A stretch of 32,076 bases of DNA from Planctomycetota bacterium (GTDB lineage Bacteria; Planctomycetota; UBA11346), in assembly GCA_013696105.1 (NCBI GenBank), contig JACCZE010000388.1:1-32076 (forward strand), in the 5' to 3' direction. Below, in pieces: positions 18,075-25,736 of the stretch (position 1 is the first letter of the stretch; every line of letters begins with the position of its first letter). Below the pieces are notes generated by a model. The model saw only the letters and a program-made list of their open reading frames with translations. It searched no databases and had not been told where the DNA came from. Made by a program: the position numbers and the translations under genes.

Positions 18075-18077
18075 GAG

Positions 18078-18123
18078 GCGATGGGCGATGGGCGATGGGC
18101 GGGCCGCTAGCTGATAGCCGATA
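18078..18123. repeat. Heptanucleotide repeat element between the GH123-like gene and gnd
   Basis: GGCGATG is repeated three times (18078-18098). After a short spacer come AGCTGAT and AGCCGAT (18109-18122), also 7-mers. The element starts 4 bp after the stop codon of the glycosidase. Unlike the elements at 19745 and 26852, the two halves are not good complements, so this may be two fused or decayed arms. Confidence 0.65.
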
Positions 18124-18195
18124 GCAGGGTGCCGAAGAAGCACCCGCGGGGGGTCCGGGAGGGTGTTCCGTCCCCCGGTAAAAAAGTCGCCCTCG

Positions 18196-18228
18196 CGAAA
18201 ACCCGGCACGATAGGCGCCGGGTTTTCG
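18196..18228 (+). terminator. Hairpin terminator before gnd
   Basis: CGAAAACCCGGC (18196-18207) pairs perfectly with GCCGGGTTTTCG (18217-18228), a 12-bp stem with a 9-base loop and a T-run in the 3' arm. It separates the glycosidase gene, which ends 122 bp earlier, from gnd, so gnd should have its own promoter in the 85 bp that follow. Confidence 0.75.
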
Positions 18229-18313
18229 TGATTTCCGTCGCTCCGACCCGTGCGTTGCCGCTGGACCCGCCGGTGGTCCTCCCCAGGCTTGGCCGCTCCA
18301 CCCGGAAGGACAC

Positions 18314-19735
18314 ATGAACGCGACTGCAGACGCCGGCGTCATCGGCATGGCCGTGATGGGCCGCAACCTGGCCAAGAACATCGAATCGCGCGGCAACACC
18401 GTCGCGCTCTATAACCGCACCTGGTCGGTGACCGAAGAGGTCATGAAGTGGGAGCACGCCAAGGGCGCGCGCTTCATCCCGTGCAAGGAGCTGGCGGATT
18501 TCGTCAAGGCGATCAAGCGGCCGCGGCGGATCATCATCATGGTCCAGGCCGGCAAGGGCACCGATGCGGTGATCGAAGGCATCGCCCCCCTGCTCGAACA
18601 GGACGACATCCTGGTCGACGGCGGCAACGCCCATTGGGCGGACACCGACCGGCGCAACGCCTTCGCCGCGGGCAAGAACTTCCGCTTCGTCGGCATGGGC
18701 GTCTCGGGCGGTGAAGAAGGCGCGCGCATCGGCCCCTCGATCATGCCGGGCGGCGATCGTGCGGCGGTCGACCTGCTGATGCCGATCCTCAAACAGATCT
18801 CTGCCAAGGCCGGTCCCGGGAATGACGAGCCCTGCGTGACCTGGTGCGGCGCGGGCTCGGCCGGGCACTTCGTCAAGATGGTGCACAACGGCATCGAGTA
18901 CGGCGACATGCAGATGATCGCCGAATGCTACGACCTCATGCACCGCGGCCTGGGCCTGGGCCACGCCGACTGTGCGAAGACCTTCAAGGAGTGGAATCGC
19001 GGCGAGCTCGGCAGCTTCCTGATCGAGCTCACCGGCCAGATCGCCGACAAGGCCGACCCCGAGAAGTCCGGCGGATTCCTGCTCGACGCGATCCGCGACG
19101 CAGCCGGCCAGAAAGGCACGGGCAAGTGGACGACCATGGCCGCCCTCGAAGCCGGCGTCGCCATCCCGACCATCACCGCCGCGGTCGACGCGCGCATCGT
19201 CTCGAGCGTGAAGACCGAGCGCGAGGCCGCGGAGAGGATTCTCGCTCTGCCGCGGTCCAAGGTCTCGGGCATCGCCACCGCGGATCTCGCGCAGGCGTTG
19301 TACGGCGCGAAGATCTCGGCCTACGCCCAGGGCATGACCATGATCAAGGCCTGCGCGGCGCAGCGGAACTACCAGACCGACATCGGTTCGATCCCGGCGA
19401 TCTGGCGCGGCGGCTGCATCATCCGCGCGGTCTTCCTCGACCGCATCACCGCCGCGTTCAAGAAGCAGCCGACCCTCGCCAGCCTGCTGATCGCCGACGA
19501 GTTCCGCGCCGACATCACCCGCACCGTCCCGGCCCTGCGCAAGGTCGTCGGCGCCGCGATCGCGGCCGGCATCCCGGTGCCCGCGCTGTCCGCCAGCCTC
19601 GCCTACATCGAGAGCTACGCGACCGCGCGCCTCCCTGCGTACGTGACCCAGGCCCAGCGCGACGCCTTCGGCAGCCACACCTACGAGCGCATGGACAAGC
19701 TCGGGACGTTCGTGCACACGGAATGGCTGGCGTGA
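18314..19735 (+). CDS. gnd: 6-phosphogluconate dehydrogenase (decarboxylating)
   Basis: An oxidative pentose-phosphate enzyme: 6-phosphogluconate to ribulose-5-phosphate plus CO2, making NADPH. The 473-aa length is typical. The N-terminal Rossmann motif is GVIGMAVMGRNLAKN followed by YNRT, the usual NADP-type pattern. Substrate-site motifs are GMGVSGGEEGARIGPSIMPGG and KMVHNGIEYGDMQ with the catalytic Lys, then GTGKWT. GGAAGGA precedes the ATG. The next gene, a likely NAD(P)H-dependent FMN reductase, begins 111 bp later across a palindromic heptad element, so the two may or may not be co-transcribed. Confidence 0.97.
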   Translation: MNATADAGVIGMAVMGRNLAKNIESRGNTVALYNRTWSVTEEVMKWEHAKGARFIPCKELADFVKAIKRPRRIIIMVQAGKGTDAVIEGIAPLLEQDDILVDGGNAHWADTDRRNAFAAGKNFRFVGMGVSGGEEGARIGPSIMPGGDRAAVDLLMPILKQISAKAGPGNDEPCVTWCGAGSAGHFVKMVHNGIEYGDMQMIAECYDLMHRGLGLGHADCAKTFKEWNRGELGSFLIELTGQIADKADPEKSGGFLLDAIRDAAGQKGTGKWTTMAALEAGVAIPTITAAVDARIVSSVKTEREAAERILALPRSKVSGIATADLAQALYGAKISAYAQGMTMIKACAAQRNYQTDIGSIPAIWRGGCIIRAVFLDRITAAFKKQPTLASLLIADEFRADITRTVPALRKVVGAAIAAGIPVPALSASLAYIESYATARLPAYVTQAQRDAFGSHTYERMDKLGTFVHTEWLA

Positions 19736-19744
19736 TAATCGCAC

Positions 19745-19832
19745 GTTCTCAGTTCTCAGTTCTCCGTTCTCCGTCGACAGCCAACGGCGCGCGATGCTCC
19801 GGTTGTCCGACAGAGAACGGAGAACCGAGAAC
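19745..19832. repeat. Palindromic heptanucleotide repeat element between gnd and the FMN reductase
   Basis: Left arm: GTTCTCA twice then GTTCTCC twice (19745-19772). Core of 39 bp from GTCGACAGCC to TTGTCCGAC (19773-19811). Right arm: AGAGAAC, GGAGAAC, CGAGAAC (19812-19832), the reverse complement of the left units. The whole can fold as one long hairpin. It ends just before the TAGGA ribosome site of the next gene, so it forms most of that gene's leader. The core shares its ends (GTCGAC at the left, TCCGAC at the right) with the element inside mnmG. Confidence 0.85.
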
Positions 19833-19846
19833 GTAGGACGTTTCCC

Positions 19847-20398
19847 ATGCGCCTCGTCATCGTCCCGGGAACCAACCGCGCCGGCAGCCTGACCGCGAAG
19901 CTCGCGAAGCTGGTGGTGGCGGACTACGTCGCGCTCGGATGCGAGGTCGACGTGCTCGAGATGAATCTCGGACCCGAGTTCCTCGAGCCGACCGCGTACA
20001 AGCAACCCAAGCCGGCGGTGACCGCGCTGGTGAACCGCTTCCTGGCCGGGGACGCCGCGGTGTTCCTGGTGCCGGAATACAACGGCAGCTATCCCGGCAT
20101 CCTCAAGCTGTTCGTGGACATGCTGCCCGAACGCGAGGGCTTCAGCGGCCGGCCATGCGCCTTTATCGGCTTGAGCGCGGGACAGTTCTCCAGCCTGAGG
20201 TCCGTGGAGCACTTCCAGGGCGTGGCCGGCTACCGCAACGCCTACATCTTCCCCACGCGCCTGTTCATCGGCGACAGCTTCAAGCGCTTCGCCGCGGACG
20301 GCAGCTTGATCGACCCCGCCTATGCCGAGCGCCTGAAGGCACAGGCGGCGGGCTTCGTCGACTTCGTGCGCGCGCTGAAACGCCCGGCTCGGCCATGA
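19847..20398 (+). CDS. NAD(P)H-dependent FMN reductase family protein
   Basis: A 183-aa flavodoxin-like oxidoreductase. The N-terminal MRLVIVPGTNRAGSLTAKL is the phosphate-binding loop of this family (usual form GSxRxxS), and PEYNGSYPGILKLFVDML is its hallmark flavin-side motif. It is likely to reduce FMN, quinones or azo compounds with NAD(P)H in the cytoplasm. TAGGA at 19834-19838 is 8 bases before the ATG and directly abuts the palindromic repeat element. gnd upstream makes NADPH, a plausible but unproven link. It ends 23 bp before the convergent last gene of the pseudopilus operon. Confidence 0.9.
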   Translation: MRLVIVPGTNRAGSLTAKLAKLVVADYVALGCEVDVLEMNLGPEFLEPTAYKQPKPAVTALVNRFLAGDAAVFLVPEYNGSYPGILKLFVDMLPEREGFSGRPCAFIGLSAGQFSSLRSVEHFQGVAGYRNAYIFPTRLFIGDSFKRFAADGSLIDPAYAERLKAQAAGFVDFVRALKRPARP

Positions 20399-20421
20399 GG
20401 GCCATCACAGCCGCCGAGCGG

Positions 20422-21219
20422 CTACTCCATGTCGTTCATGGCGCACAGGGCATCGACCAGCCCAGCCATCGGTTCGACCGCCGCCGATAGCAGCAGGGCT
20501 CCGGCCACGACATAGACGATCCCCGAGAGGATGCGCACCATGTGGCGTCGGGACCGCACGGCCGCGGAAGCGTGATAATCGGCGAGCTGGCGACAGTGGT
20601 GCTCGGCCTCGGGGTGACGGAGCACCGTCCCGAGTCCCGCCGCGTCGGATCCCAGCACGGGAATCAGCTCGGACTCCGGCAGCCGCCAGCGGGCGACCAG
20701 CGCGGCACGTTCGAATCGCTGGGATTGCGACATATGGTAGCCGAGACTGGCGAGCGACGGCAGCCAGCGCGCGGCATAGGGAGACTGCGACAGCCACACC
20801 ACCGCTGCGCCGACGATGAGCACGCCGATCCCCACGATCAGCCAGGGCGCGGCGAATCCGTGACCCGAAACGCGGAGGATCACCACCACCGCCACGACGA
20901 CGCCGATCATGGTCAGGAGCGGATGGGCGATGGCATCGATCCAGGCGAGACGCGCGGCGCGGTCCAGGCGCAGACGTTCGGCGGTGAGCAATGCGCTGCG
21001 CTCCAGGGAGGGACGGGGGCCCCGCAGCGCAGCCCGGAGCTCATCGGGGAGATGGCCGGACAAAGCGCTCGCGACGTCCTTGCCCGCATCAAGCTCGTCG
21101 GCGATCATCTTACCCAGGGCGCCGCATTGGGCGCGCAGATCGGGACCCAGCGGCCGCCGCTCCAGAGCCGAGGCGGCGATGGTGCGGAGGATGCATTCGA
21201 TGTCCGCAGCGTGGCTCAT
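20422..21219 (-). CDS. GspF-like membrane protein, third copy
   Basis: A 265-aa protein, last of the nine-gene operon. The N-terminal 85 residues, with CILRTIAASALERRPLG and a later GKDVASALSGHLPDE stretch, follow the pattern of a T2SSF domain. Two membrane helices lie at about 98-145 and one near the C-terminus (about 232-250). GspF/PilC normally carries two T2SSF domains and about 400 aa; this has one, so it looks like half a platform protein. Its ATG at 21219 overlaps the stop of the gene before by ATGA. Its assignment rests on pattern and context more than on strong motifs. Confidence 0.6.
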   Translation of the reverse strand: MSHAADIECILRTIAASALERRPLGPDLRAQCGALGKMIADELDAGKDVASALSGHLPDELRAALRGPRPSLERSALLTAERLRLDRAARLAWIDAIAHPLLTMIGVVVAVVVILRVSGHGFAAPWLIVGIGVLIVGAAVVWLSQSPYAARWLPSLASLGYHMSQSQRFERAALVARWRLPESELIPVLGSDAAGLGTVLRHPEAEHHCRQLADYHASAAVRSRRHMVRILSGIVYVVAGALLLSAAVEPMAGLVDALCAMNDME

Positions 21220-21545
21220 CGTCGGGTTCCCTTGGGGATCCAGCTTTCACGGCCGTCCGCCGAGATGCGGTAGGTTCCACGAGGCCCGCTCGCCGTCCGC
21301 TCGTTACCGGTCGCGCGCGTCACATTCCACGCACCAGAGGTCACCTGCGCGCCTTCTGCCAGGGTCGATGCCCCGATGCACCATTCGCGACCTTGGACGC
21401 GCGCCGCCCGATCCGATACCTCCACCCGGCGCAGGGCACCCTGCGCGGCGATGGTGATGCCGACGATCATCGCGGCCCCGGTGATGATGAAGATCACCGC
21501 GGTGATGACCATCCCCTGCCGATTCATCGATCGCTTCATGGACAT
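21216..21545 (-). CDS. Pseudopilin-like protein, GspK-like
   Basis: A 109-aa protein. A basic leader (MSMKRSMNRQG) is followed by a hydrophobic helix starting MVITAVIFIITG, the layout of a prepilin-peptidase substrate cut after Gly11. Residue +5 is Ala, not Glu, as in GspK-type minor pseudopilins, but it is far shorter than GspK. The soluble part of about 70 aa holds a Trp-rich strand pattern. The start at 21545 follows GAGGTG; the alternative ATG at 21539 would give a 4-base ATGA overlap with the gene before, as elsewhere in this operon. It probably sits at or near a pseudopilus tip; this is inference. Confidence 0.65.
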   Translation of the reverse strand: MSMKRSMNRQGMVITAVIFIITGAAMIVGITIAAQGALRRVEVSDRAARVQGREWCIGASTLAEGAQVTSGAWNVTRATGNERTASGPRGTYRISADGRESWIPKGTRR

Positions 21546-21904
21546 GCGCGCACCTCGCGTCGGGGCAGTCCGACCGGCTGCAGGACCACCTGGATCGTCC
21601 TGCCGTCGCTCGTCCACTCCGCGCTCTGGACATGGCAGGTGCGCACGGCGCCGCGCATCAGTCTGCCCTCCACGACGCGCCAGCGGACCCCGCCGGCCAC
21701 CAGGTCGCCGCCATGGATCCGCCCCCCTCTTTCGAGGTCGCGACGCAGCCGATCGCATGCCAGGTCGATGATCCGCGCCGGCTGCGCCTCTGCGCGGGCA
21801 TACTTGGAGATCTGGTTCAATGCCGTTGCGCCAAGCTCCAATACGAAGGCGACCATCGCAATCGAGATCGCCATCTCCAGGAGGGTCATGCCGCGCCTGA
21901 TCAT
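21536..21904 (-). CDS. Pseudopilin with type IV prepilin signal, GspJ-like
   Basis: A 122-aa protein beginning MIRRG then MTLLEMAIS, a textbook type IV prepilin signal: cleavage after Gly5, methylatable Met, Glu at +5. The hydrophobic helix runs to about residue 27. The soluble part (residues about 40-122) includes LACDRLRRDLERGGRI, like the early helix of GspJ/PilW-type minor pseudopilins. It should be processed by a prepilin peptidase encoded elsewhere. The start ATG overlaps the stop of the gene before by ATGA. This is the clearest pseudopilin in the operon. Confidence 0.8.
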   Translation of the reverse strand: MIRRGMTLLEMAISIAMVAFVLELGATALNQISKYARAEAQPARIIDLACDRLRRDLERGGRIHGGDLVAGGVRWRVVEGRLMRGAVRTCHVQSAEWTSDGRTIQVVLQPVGLPRREVRACP

Positions 21905-22218
21905 GGCTCGTCCCGCGATGTGATCAGGGTAGCGAGAGAGACCTGTTCGGACCTGACGCGTAATTCGACCACCCCATCCGCGAGCATACGACGGGACCAC
22001 GTCCATCCCGCACGCTCCGGAAGCGTCCCCTCGCCGAGACGCAGCCTGAGACGTGCCTCATTCAGCAGATTCTGAGCGACATCGAGCTCGGAGGAACGGG
22101 CCTCCTCCCGCTGTCGGCCGCGATTCTGTGCAGCGGCTTCGGTCACCGTAGCCAGGATCAATCCGCAGGCGGCGAGGGACGCCACGACATCGACGGTGAG
22201 GGTTCCGCGTCGTCTCAT
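21901..22218 (-). CDS. Pseudopilin-like protein, GspI-like, Asp at +5
   Basis: A 105-aa protein starting MRRRG then TLTVDVVASLAACGLILAT. This fits a prepilin signal cut after Gly5, except that +5 is Asp where Glu is nearly universal. The helix ends near residue 28, followed by QNLLNEARLRLR, a pattern like the N-terminal helix of GspI/PilV proteins. It is joined by ATGA overlaps to the GspF-like gene before and the GspJ-like gene after. The Asp is a conservative swap that could alter pilin assembly order. Confidence 0.7.
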   Translation of the reverse strand: MRRRGTLTVDVVASLAACGLILATVTEAAAQNRGRQREEARSSELDVAQNLLNEARLRLRLGEGTLPERAGWTWSRRMLADGVVELRVRSEQVSLATLITSRDEP

Positions 22219-23195
22219 GATAGGTTCTCGAGGGAGTTGATGATCGAGATGAGGAGACCGAATACCGCTCGCCCCAGCAGGAGGACGGGGATCGCCAGCA
22301 GCAGCGGTGCGACGATCTCGAAGACCGCCATCAGCACCACTCCATGCCGATCACTGCGCTCACGACTCGAAGCCAGCGCGATCGCCAGGGCATCCGCGTC
22401 CGCGACCTTCCAACCGGCAGCATGACAGATGGAGGTGAGTGACGCGTTGGCGCGGGGTACACCCAGGGCGGCGGCGATCGCATCCTCCGGCACTCCGCTG
22501 CGCACCGCGCTGAGGATGATCTCCCCGCGCAGGATCCTGCGTCCCATCACCCAGCGCCAGCGCGACCACAGCGAGACCAGCACGATGACGATGATGATGA
22601 GCGTCAATCCGGCCCAGGGACCCGCCAGGATCTGCAGCCACGCCCACGCACCGACGCCGGTGAAGTCCAGATCGATCTCCCGCGCCATCAGCTCGAACTT
22701 CGGTGCGATGAAGACGCTGAAGAACATCATGACGAGGACGATGGCGGCGATGGTCAGCAGCACGGGCGCTATCCGGCGACCGATCGAGACGCGCACCCTC
22801 GGGGGGACCGACACCGATCTGAACCAATGCTCGAGCACCGTGGGGCCGAGCCGTTCTGCTGATTTCGCCAGGGGTACCATCGTGGCGGGCAGCAGCCTGC
22901 CGATCTCCAGGGCCTCGACGGTGGTGATGGGCCGGTTCGCGCGCAGGGCATCGGCCGCCTTCTGGAGACGCCGGGGATAGGGCCACGGCAGGAGCGGGCG
23001 CAGGCCCTCGAGGGCGAGCTCGATCGCTTGCACGCGATGCATGGACTCCGCGATGCGGCCCGCCACCAGACGAACCGCCTCTGCGGCCGGACCGGCCATG
23101 AACGCGCGCATCACCGCCCACACCGCGTTGACCACGCACACCACCCCGACCGGGACCAAAGTAAGCAGCATCAGAAAGGCCAGCGTATCTTTCAT
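22215..23195 (-). CDS. GspF-like inner-membrane platform protein, second copy
   Basis: A 326-aa protein with a hydrophobic N-terminus (3-30), membrane segments near 145-165 and 190-212, and a C-terminal one (about 291-318) in FEIVAPLLLAIPVLLLG, which recalls the end of GspF/PilC. The region after 215 has RILRGEIILSAVRSGVPEDA, close to the T2SSF helix pattern that in this family sets up the platform contact with the ATPase. Together with the gene before, it may make up a split platform. Both junctions are ATGA overlaps. Confidence 0.7.
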   Translation of the reverse strand: MKDTLAFLMLLTLVPVGVVCVVNAVWAVMRAFMAGPAAEAVRLVAGRIAESMHRVQAIELALEGLRPLLPWPYPRRLQKAADALRANRPITTVEALEIGRLLPATMVPLAKSAERLGPTVLEHWFRSVSVPPRVRVSIGRRIAPVLLTIAAIVLVMMFFSVFIAPKFELMAREIDLDFTGVGAWAWLQILAGPWAGLTLIIIVIVLVSLWSRWRWVMGRRILRGEIILSAVRSGVPEDAIAAALGVPRANASLTSICHAAGWKVADADALAIALASSRERSDRHGVVLMAVFEIVAPLLLAIPVLLLGRAVFGLLISIINSLENLS

Positions 23196-24199
23196 AGATA
23201 GCTCGCCACCCGGATCAGCGGAGCGAGCACGCTCATCGCCATGCCCATGAAGCCGGTCCAGACCGTCAGGAGCAGCACGGGGCGGACCAGCAGGTAGGAG
23301 GACGAGAGCGCATCATCCAGCCGCTCGCGGCACAGCGTCTCTGCTGCGTCCCAATCGGGTCGACCCCGATCGCTGTCCACGATGCCGAGCAGCGTCAGCC
23401 GGCTCGCGAGATCGCGGCGCTGGGCAGACTGCTTCCGGAGGTCGGGGGACAGGCGCCACCGCGTGAGGAACATCCACGTCCGCCAATCGCGATCCCACAC
23501 GGGCTGGTTAGGCCGCCAGGCGCCGACGCCGACCCGAGCCAAGGCCGAGCGGAGCGGATCCAGCCGCACCGGTGCGTCATCGCCCAGGCGGGCGTGCTGG
23601 ATCAGGCGCAACAACGCGACCTGGCGATCGACTTCCGGGCACCAGAAATGGGTGAGGTGGCGCAAGCCTCGCACACCACGCACCGCCGCGTCGCCAGCCG
23701 TGATGGCCAGCAGCATCGCCCCCAGCAGCAAGGCGCTCGCGAGCGGCTGGTGGCTCAACCTGCCGATGCTTCCGACGGTGATCCCGAGTTGATCCGTGGC
23801 GTAGTGCAGATCCATCCCATTGGCGGCGAGCAGCAGACACCAGGCGGTCGCAGGCAGGGCGAACGCCAACGCACAACTGACGGGCAGATGCCTGACCCAC
23901 CAGATTCCGCGCGGCGGCGACGCGGCGGCGCTCGCTATGCGATCCAGGGCGGCGACGAAATCCGCATCAGCGGCCAGGATGCGCGTCTCGTGGCGTGACA
24001 GCAGTCGGGCCCGGCGCAGGACATCGGGGGCCGGAGTTCCGGAGCGCAACGCGGGAGCCAGCCGGGACGCCCACCGCGACAGGTGCGGGTCTCCGGCGGT
24101 CAGGCTCACCAAGCCGTCGGCGAGCGGCTCCCGGGCTCGAGCGACCAGCGCGACCGCGGCCAGGATATCCGCGCGATGAGGATGCAGGAAGACGCTCAT
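23192..24199 (-). CDS. GspF-like inner-membrane platform protein, first copy
   Basis: A 335-aa protein. Residues about 7-85 look like a T2SSF domain: a helix with VALVARAREPLADGLVSL, then ALRSGTPAPDVLRRA and a closing AADADFVAAL, the order of the usual platform-protein domain. Membrane helices lie near 100-125 and 148-165, and another at the C-terminus (about 305-330). It directly follows the GspE ATPase gene, where GspF normally stands. The ATG at 24199 overlaps the GspE stop by ATGA, which fixes the start. In known systems this protein anchors the ATPase and lifts pilins out of the membrane. Confidence 0.75.
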   Translation of the reverse strand: MSVFLHPHRADILAAVALVARAREPLADGLVSLTAGDPHLSRWASRLAPALRSGTPAPDVLRRARLLSRHETRILAADADFVAALDRIASAAASPPRGIWWVRHLPVSCALAFALPATAWCLLLAANGMDLHYATDQLGITVGSIGRLSHQPLASALLLGAMLLAITAGDAAVRGVRGLRHLTHFWCPEVDRQVALLRLIQHARLGDDAPVRLDPLRSALARVGVGAWRPNQPVWDRDWRTWMFLTRWRLSPDLRKQSAQRRDLASRLTLLGIVDSDRGRPDWDAAETLCRERLDDALSSSYLLVRPVLLLTVWTGFMGMAMSVLAPLIRVASYL

Positions 24200-25239
24200 C
24201 CGAGCACCCGGTCGAGTTCGTCGGTGGTCGTCACGCCCTGGGAGACCAACTCGGCGGCCTGCCGGTCGAGATCCGCGAACAGGGGCGCATCCACGCCGCG
24301 TCGCAGGAGCGCGCGAGAATCCTGATCCACCAGCAGGAGGTCGGCGATCGCCTGGCGTCCGCTGAAACCACCGGTGCATGCGGCGCATCCCTCGGCGCGG
24401 CATGCCAAATGGCGACGGCGCACCAGACGCTGCGCGAGGACCGCGCTCAGCGCAGGCAGGAGGAGGTCGGCATCGACTCCCATCTCGATCAATCTCGGCA
24501 CGACCTCGGCCGCCCGGCCGGCATGGACCGTGGTCAAGACCAGATGACCGGTGAGTGCGGCGCGCACGCAGGCGAGCGCGGTGCCGGGATCGCGCACCTC
24601 TCCGACCACGATGACATCCGGGTCGTGCCGCAACGCCGCGGTCAGCGCGTCGCAGAAGCCGAAACCCCTGGGGATCGCAACTTCGATCTGAGTGACACCA
24701 GCCACTCGGCGTTCGACCGGATCCTCGATGGTCAGCACGTGGCGGTCAGGCCGCTGCTGGGCCAGCTCGGCGAGGATGCTGTGCAGCGTAGTGGTCTTTC
24801 CCGAACCCGTCGGCCCAGCGACCACGATCAGACCATCGGGGCGCCGTGCGAGAGCGCGCAGCGCTGAGACCACCCCATCGGGCAAGCCCAGACCGTCTGG
24901 AGTCGGCAGCTGCCCGATGGCTGGAAGGCGGATGGCCGCACGCTGTCCGCGGACCGTCGGCAGGAAGGATGCGCGCAGGTCGCCGCTCATGCCCAAGGCG
25001 CGCCCGTCGATGCGCCCATCCTGGGCCTCGTCGGTGATGTAGGCGGGAAGGCCGGCCAGTGACTTCAGGCGTGCGATGGCGACGACGGCGTCTCCAGGAG
25101 GGATCCGACCGATCACCGAGCGTACACCATCGATGCGCGCCATCGCTACCAGCGCCGAACCGTCATCGGGCTCCAATGCGAAATCGCTGGCCCCCAGAGC
25201 TTCGGCGCGGCGGAGCATCCCTTCCAGGATCACGGTCAT
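24196..25239 (-). CDS. GspE/PilB-type secretion ATPase, short form
   Basis: A 347-aa hexameric-type ATPase that should power pseudopilus assembly. Walker A GPTGSGKT (142-149), Asp box LTIEDPVE (about 169-176), Walker B VIVVGEVRDP (about 209-218) and His box TGHLVLTTVHAG (230-241) are all intact. The zinc loop is reduced: Cys280, Cys285 and Cys288 instead of the usual four Cys. The N-terminal domain that binds GspL or PilM is missing, since GspE is usually about 500 aa, so docking must differ. The retained middle domain resembles the N2 domain. It is the third gene of the operon and overlaps both neighbours by ATGA. Confidence 0.93.
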   Translation of the reverse strand: MTVILEGMLRRAEALGASDFALEPDDGSALVAMARIDGVRSVIGRIPPGDAVVAIARLKSLAGLPAYITDEAQDGRIDGRALGMSGDLRASFLPTVRGQRAAIRLPAIGQLPTPDGLGLPDGVVSALRALARRPDGLIVVAGPTGSGKTTTLHSILAELAQQRPDRHVLTIEDPVERRVAGVTQIEVAIPRGFGFCDALTAALRHDPDVIVVGEVRDPGTALACVRAALTGHLVLTTVHAGRAAEVVPRLIEMGVDADLLLPALSAVLAQRLVRRRHLACRAEGCAACTGGFSGRQAIADLLLVDQDSRALLRRGVDAPLFADLDRQAAELVSQGVTTTDELDRVLG

Positions 25240-25736
25240 TCGACGCTCCTGCGCTGCAGGAATGCGGCGATGCGGAGATCCAGCGCTCGAGGCACGCGCT
25301 CGGCATCGACGTTCTCAGCGTTCTCAGCGACCGGGGCCATCGGCATCCGCTCCGCGACCGAGCGCACCGTCAGCATCATGAGGCTCACCAGCAGCAGCGC
25401 GGCGGCCGACATGCCGCCGATCTCCCAGACCAGCGACTTGGCTGCCCGTATCGCCCGCGTGCGCTCATGCCGGATCTTGGACATCACCCGTTCGGTGTAC
25501 GCGAGCGCATCCTGTTCCGCCCGATGGCGCTGCCACATGCCGGCGATGAACGGTTCGCACCGGCGCTCCGGAGCGACCACCTGGGATGCGACCTCGCTGA
25601 TGATCAGGTGCTGCCGCATCAGCCGCAGGAGCCTGGGATCCTCGTCGATGGCCCGGAGGAGCCTCGCGATGTCAGCCGAGTCGGGATGGCCGTCGAGTAC
25701 GAGGGAGATCAGCTCTTCGGGAGTCTGGGCGGTCAT
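25236..25736 (-). CDS. FecR/anti-sigma-like membrane protein
   Basis: A 166-aa protein. Residues about 4-50, including LVLDGHPDSADIARLLRAIDEDPRLLRLMRQHL, follow the helical N-terminal pattern of planctomycete FecR-like anti-sigma proteins (a short helix, then 'D..L..L..HL'). One membrane helix lies at about 108-126, and a short periplasmic tail of about 40 aa replaces the FecR domain. The ATG at 25736 overlaps the sigma-factor stop by ATGA; a GTG at 25742 is an alternative. Position directly after an ECF sigma factor supports an anti-sigma role. There is no HxxxCxxC zinc motif. Confidence 0.65.
   Translation of the reverse strand: MTAQTPEELISLVLDGHPDSADIARLLRAIDEDPRLLRLMRQHLIISEVASQVVAPERRCEPFIAGMWQRHRAEQDALAYTERVMSKIRHERTRAIRAAKSLVWEIGGMSAAALLLVSLMMLTVRSVAERMPMAPVAENAENVDAERVPRALDLRIAAFLQRRSVE

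Noticed and set aside
18107-20212. A 701-aa minus-strand open frame over gnd
   Set aside because: gnd is certain on the plus strand and this frame also reads through the repeat element and terminator.
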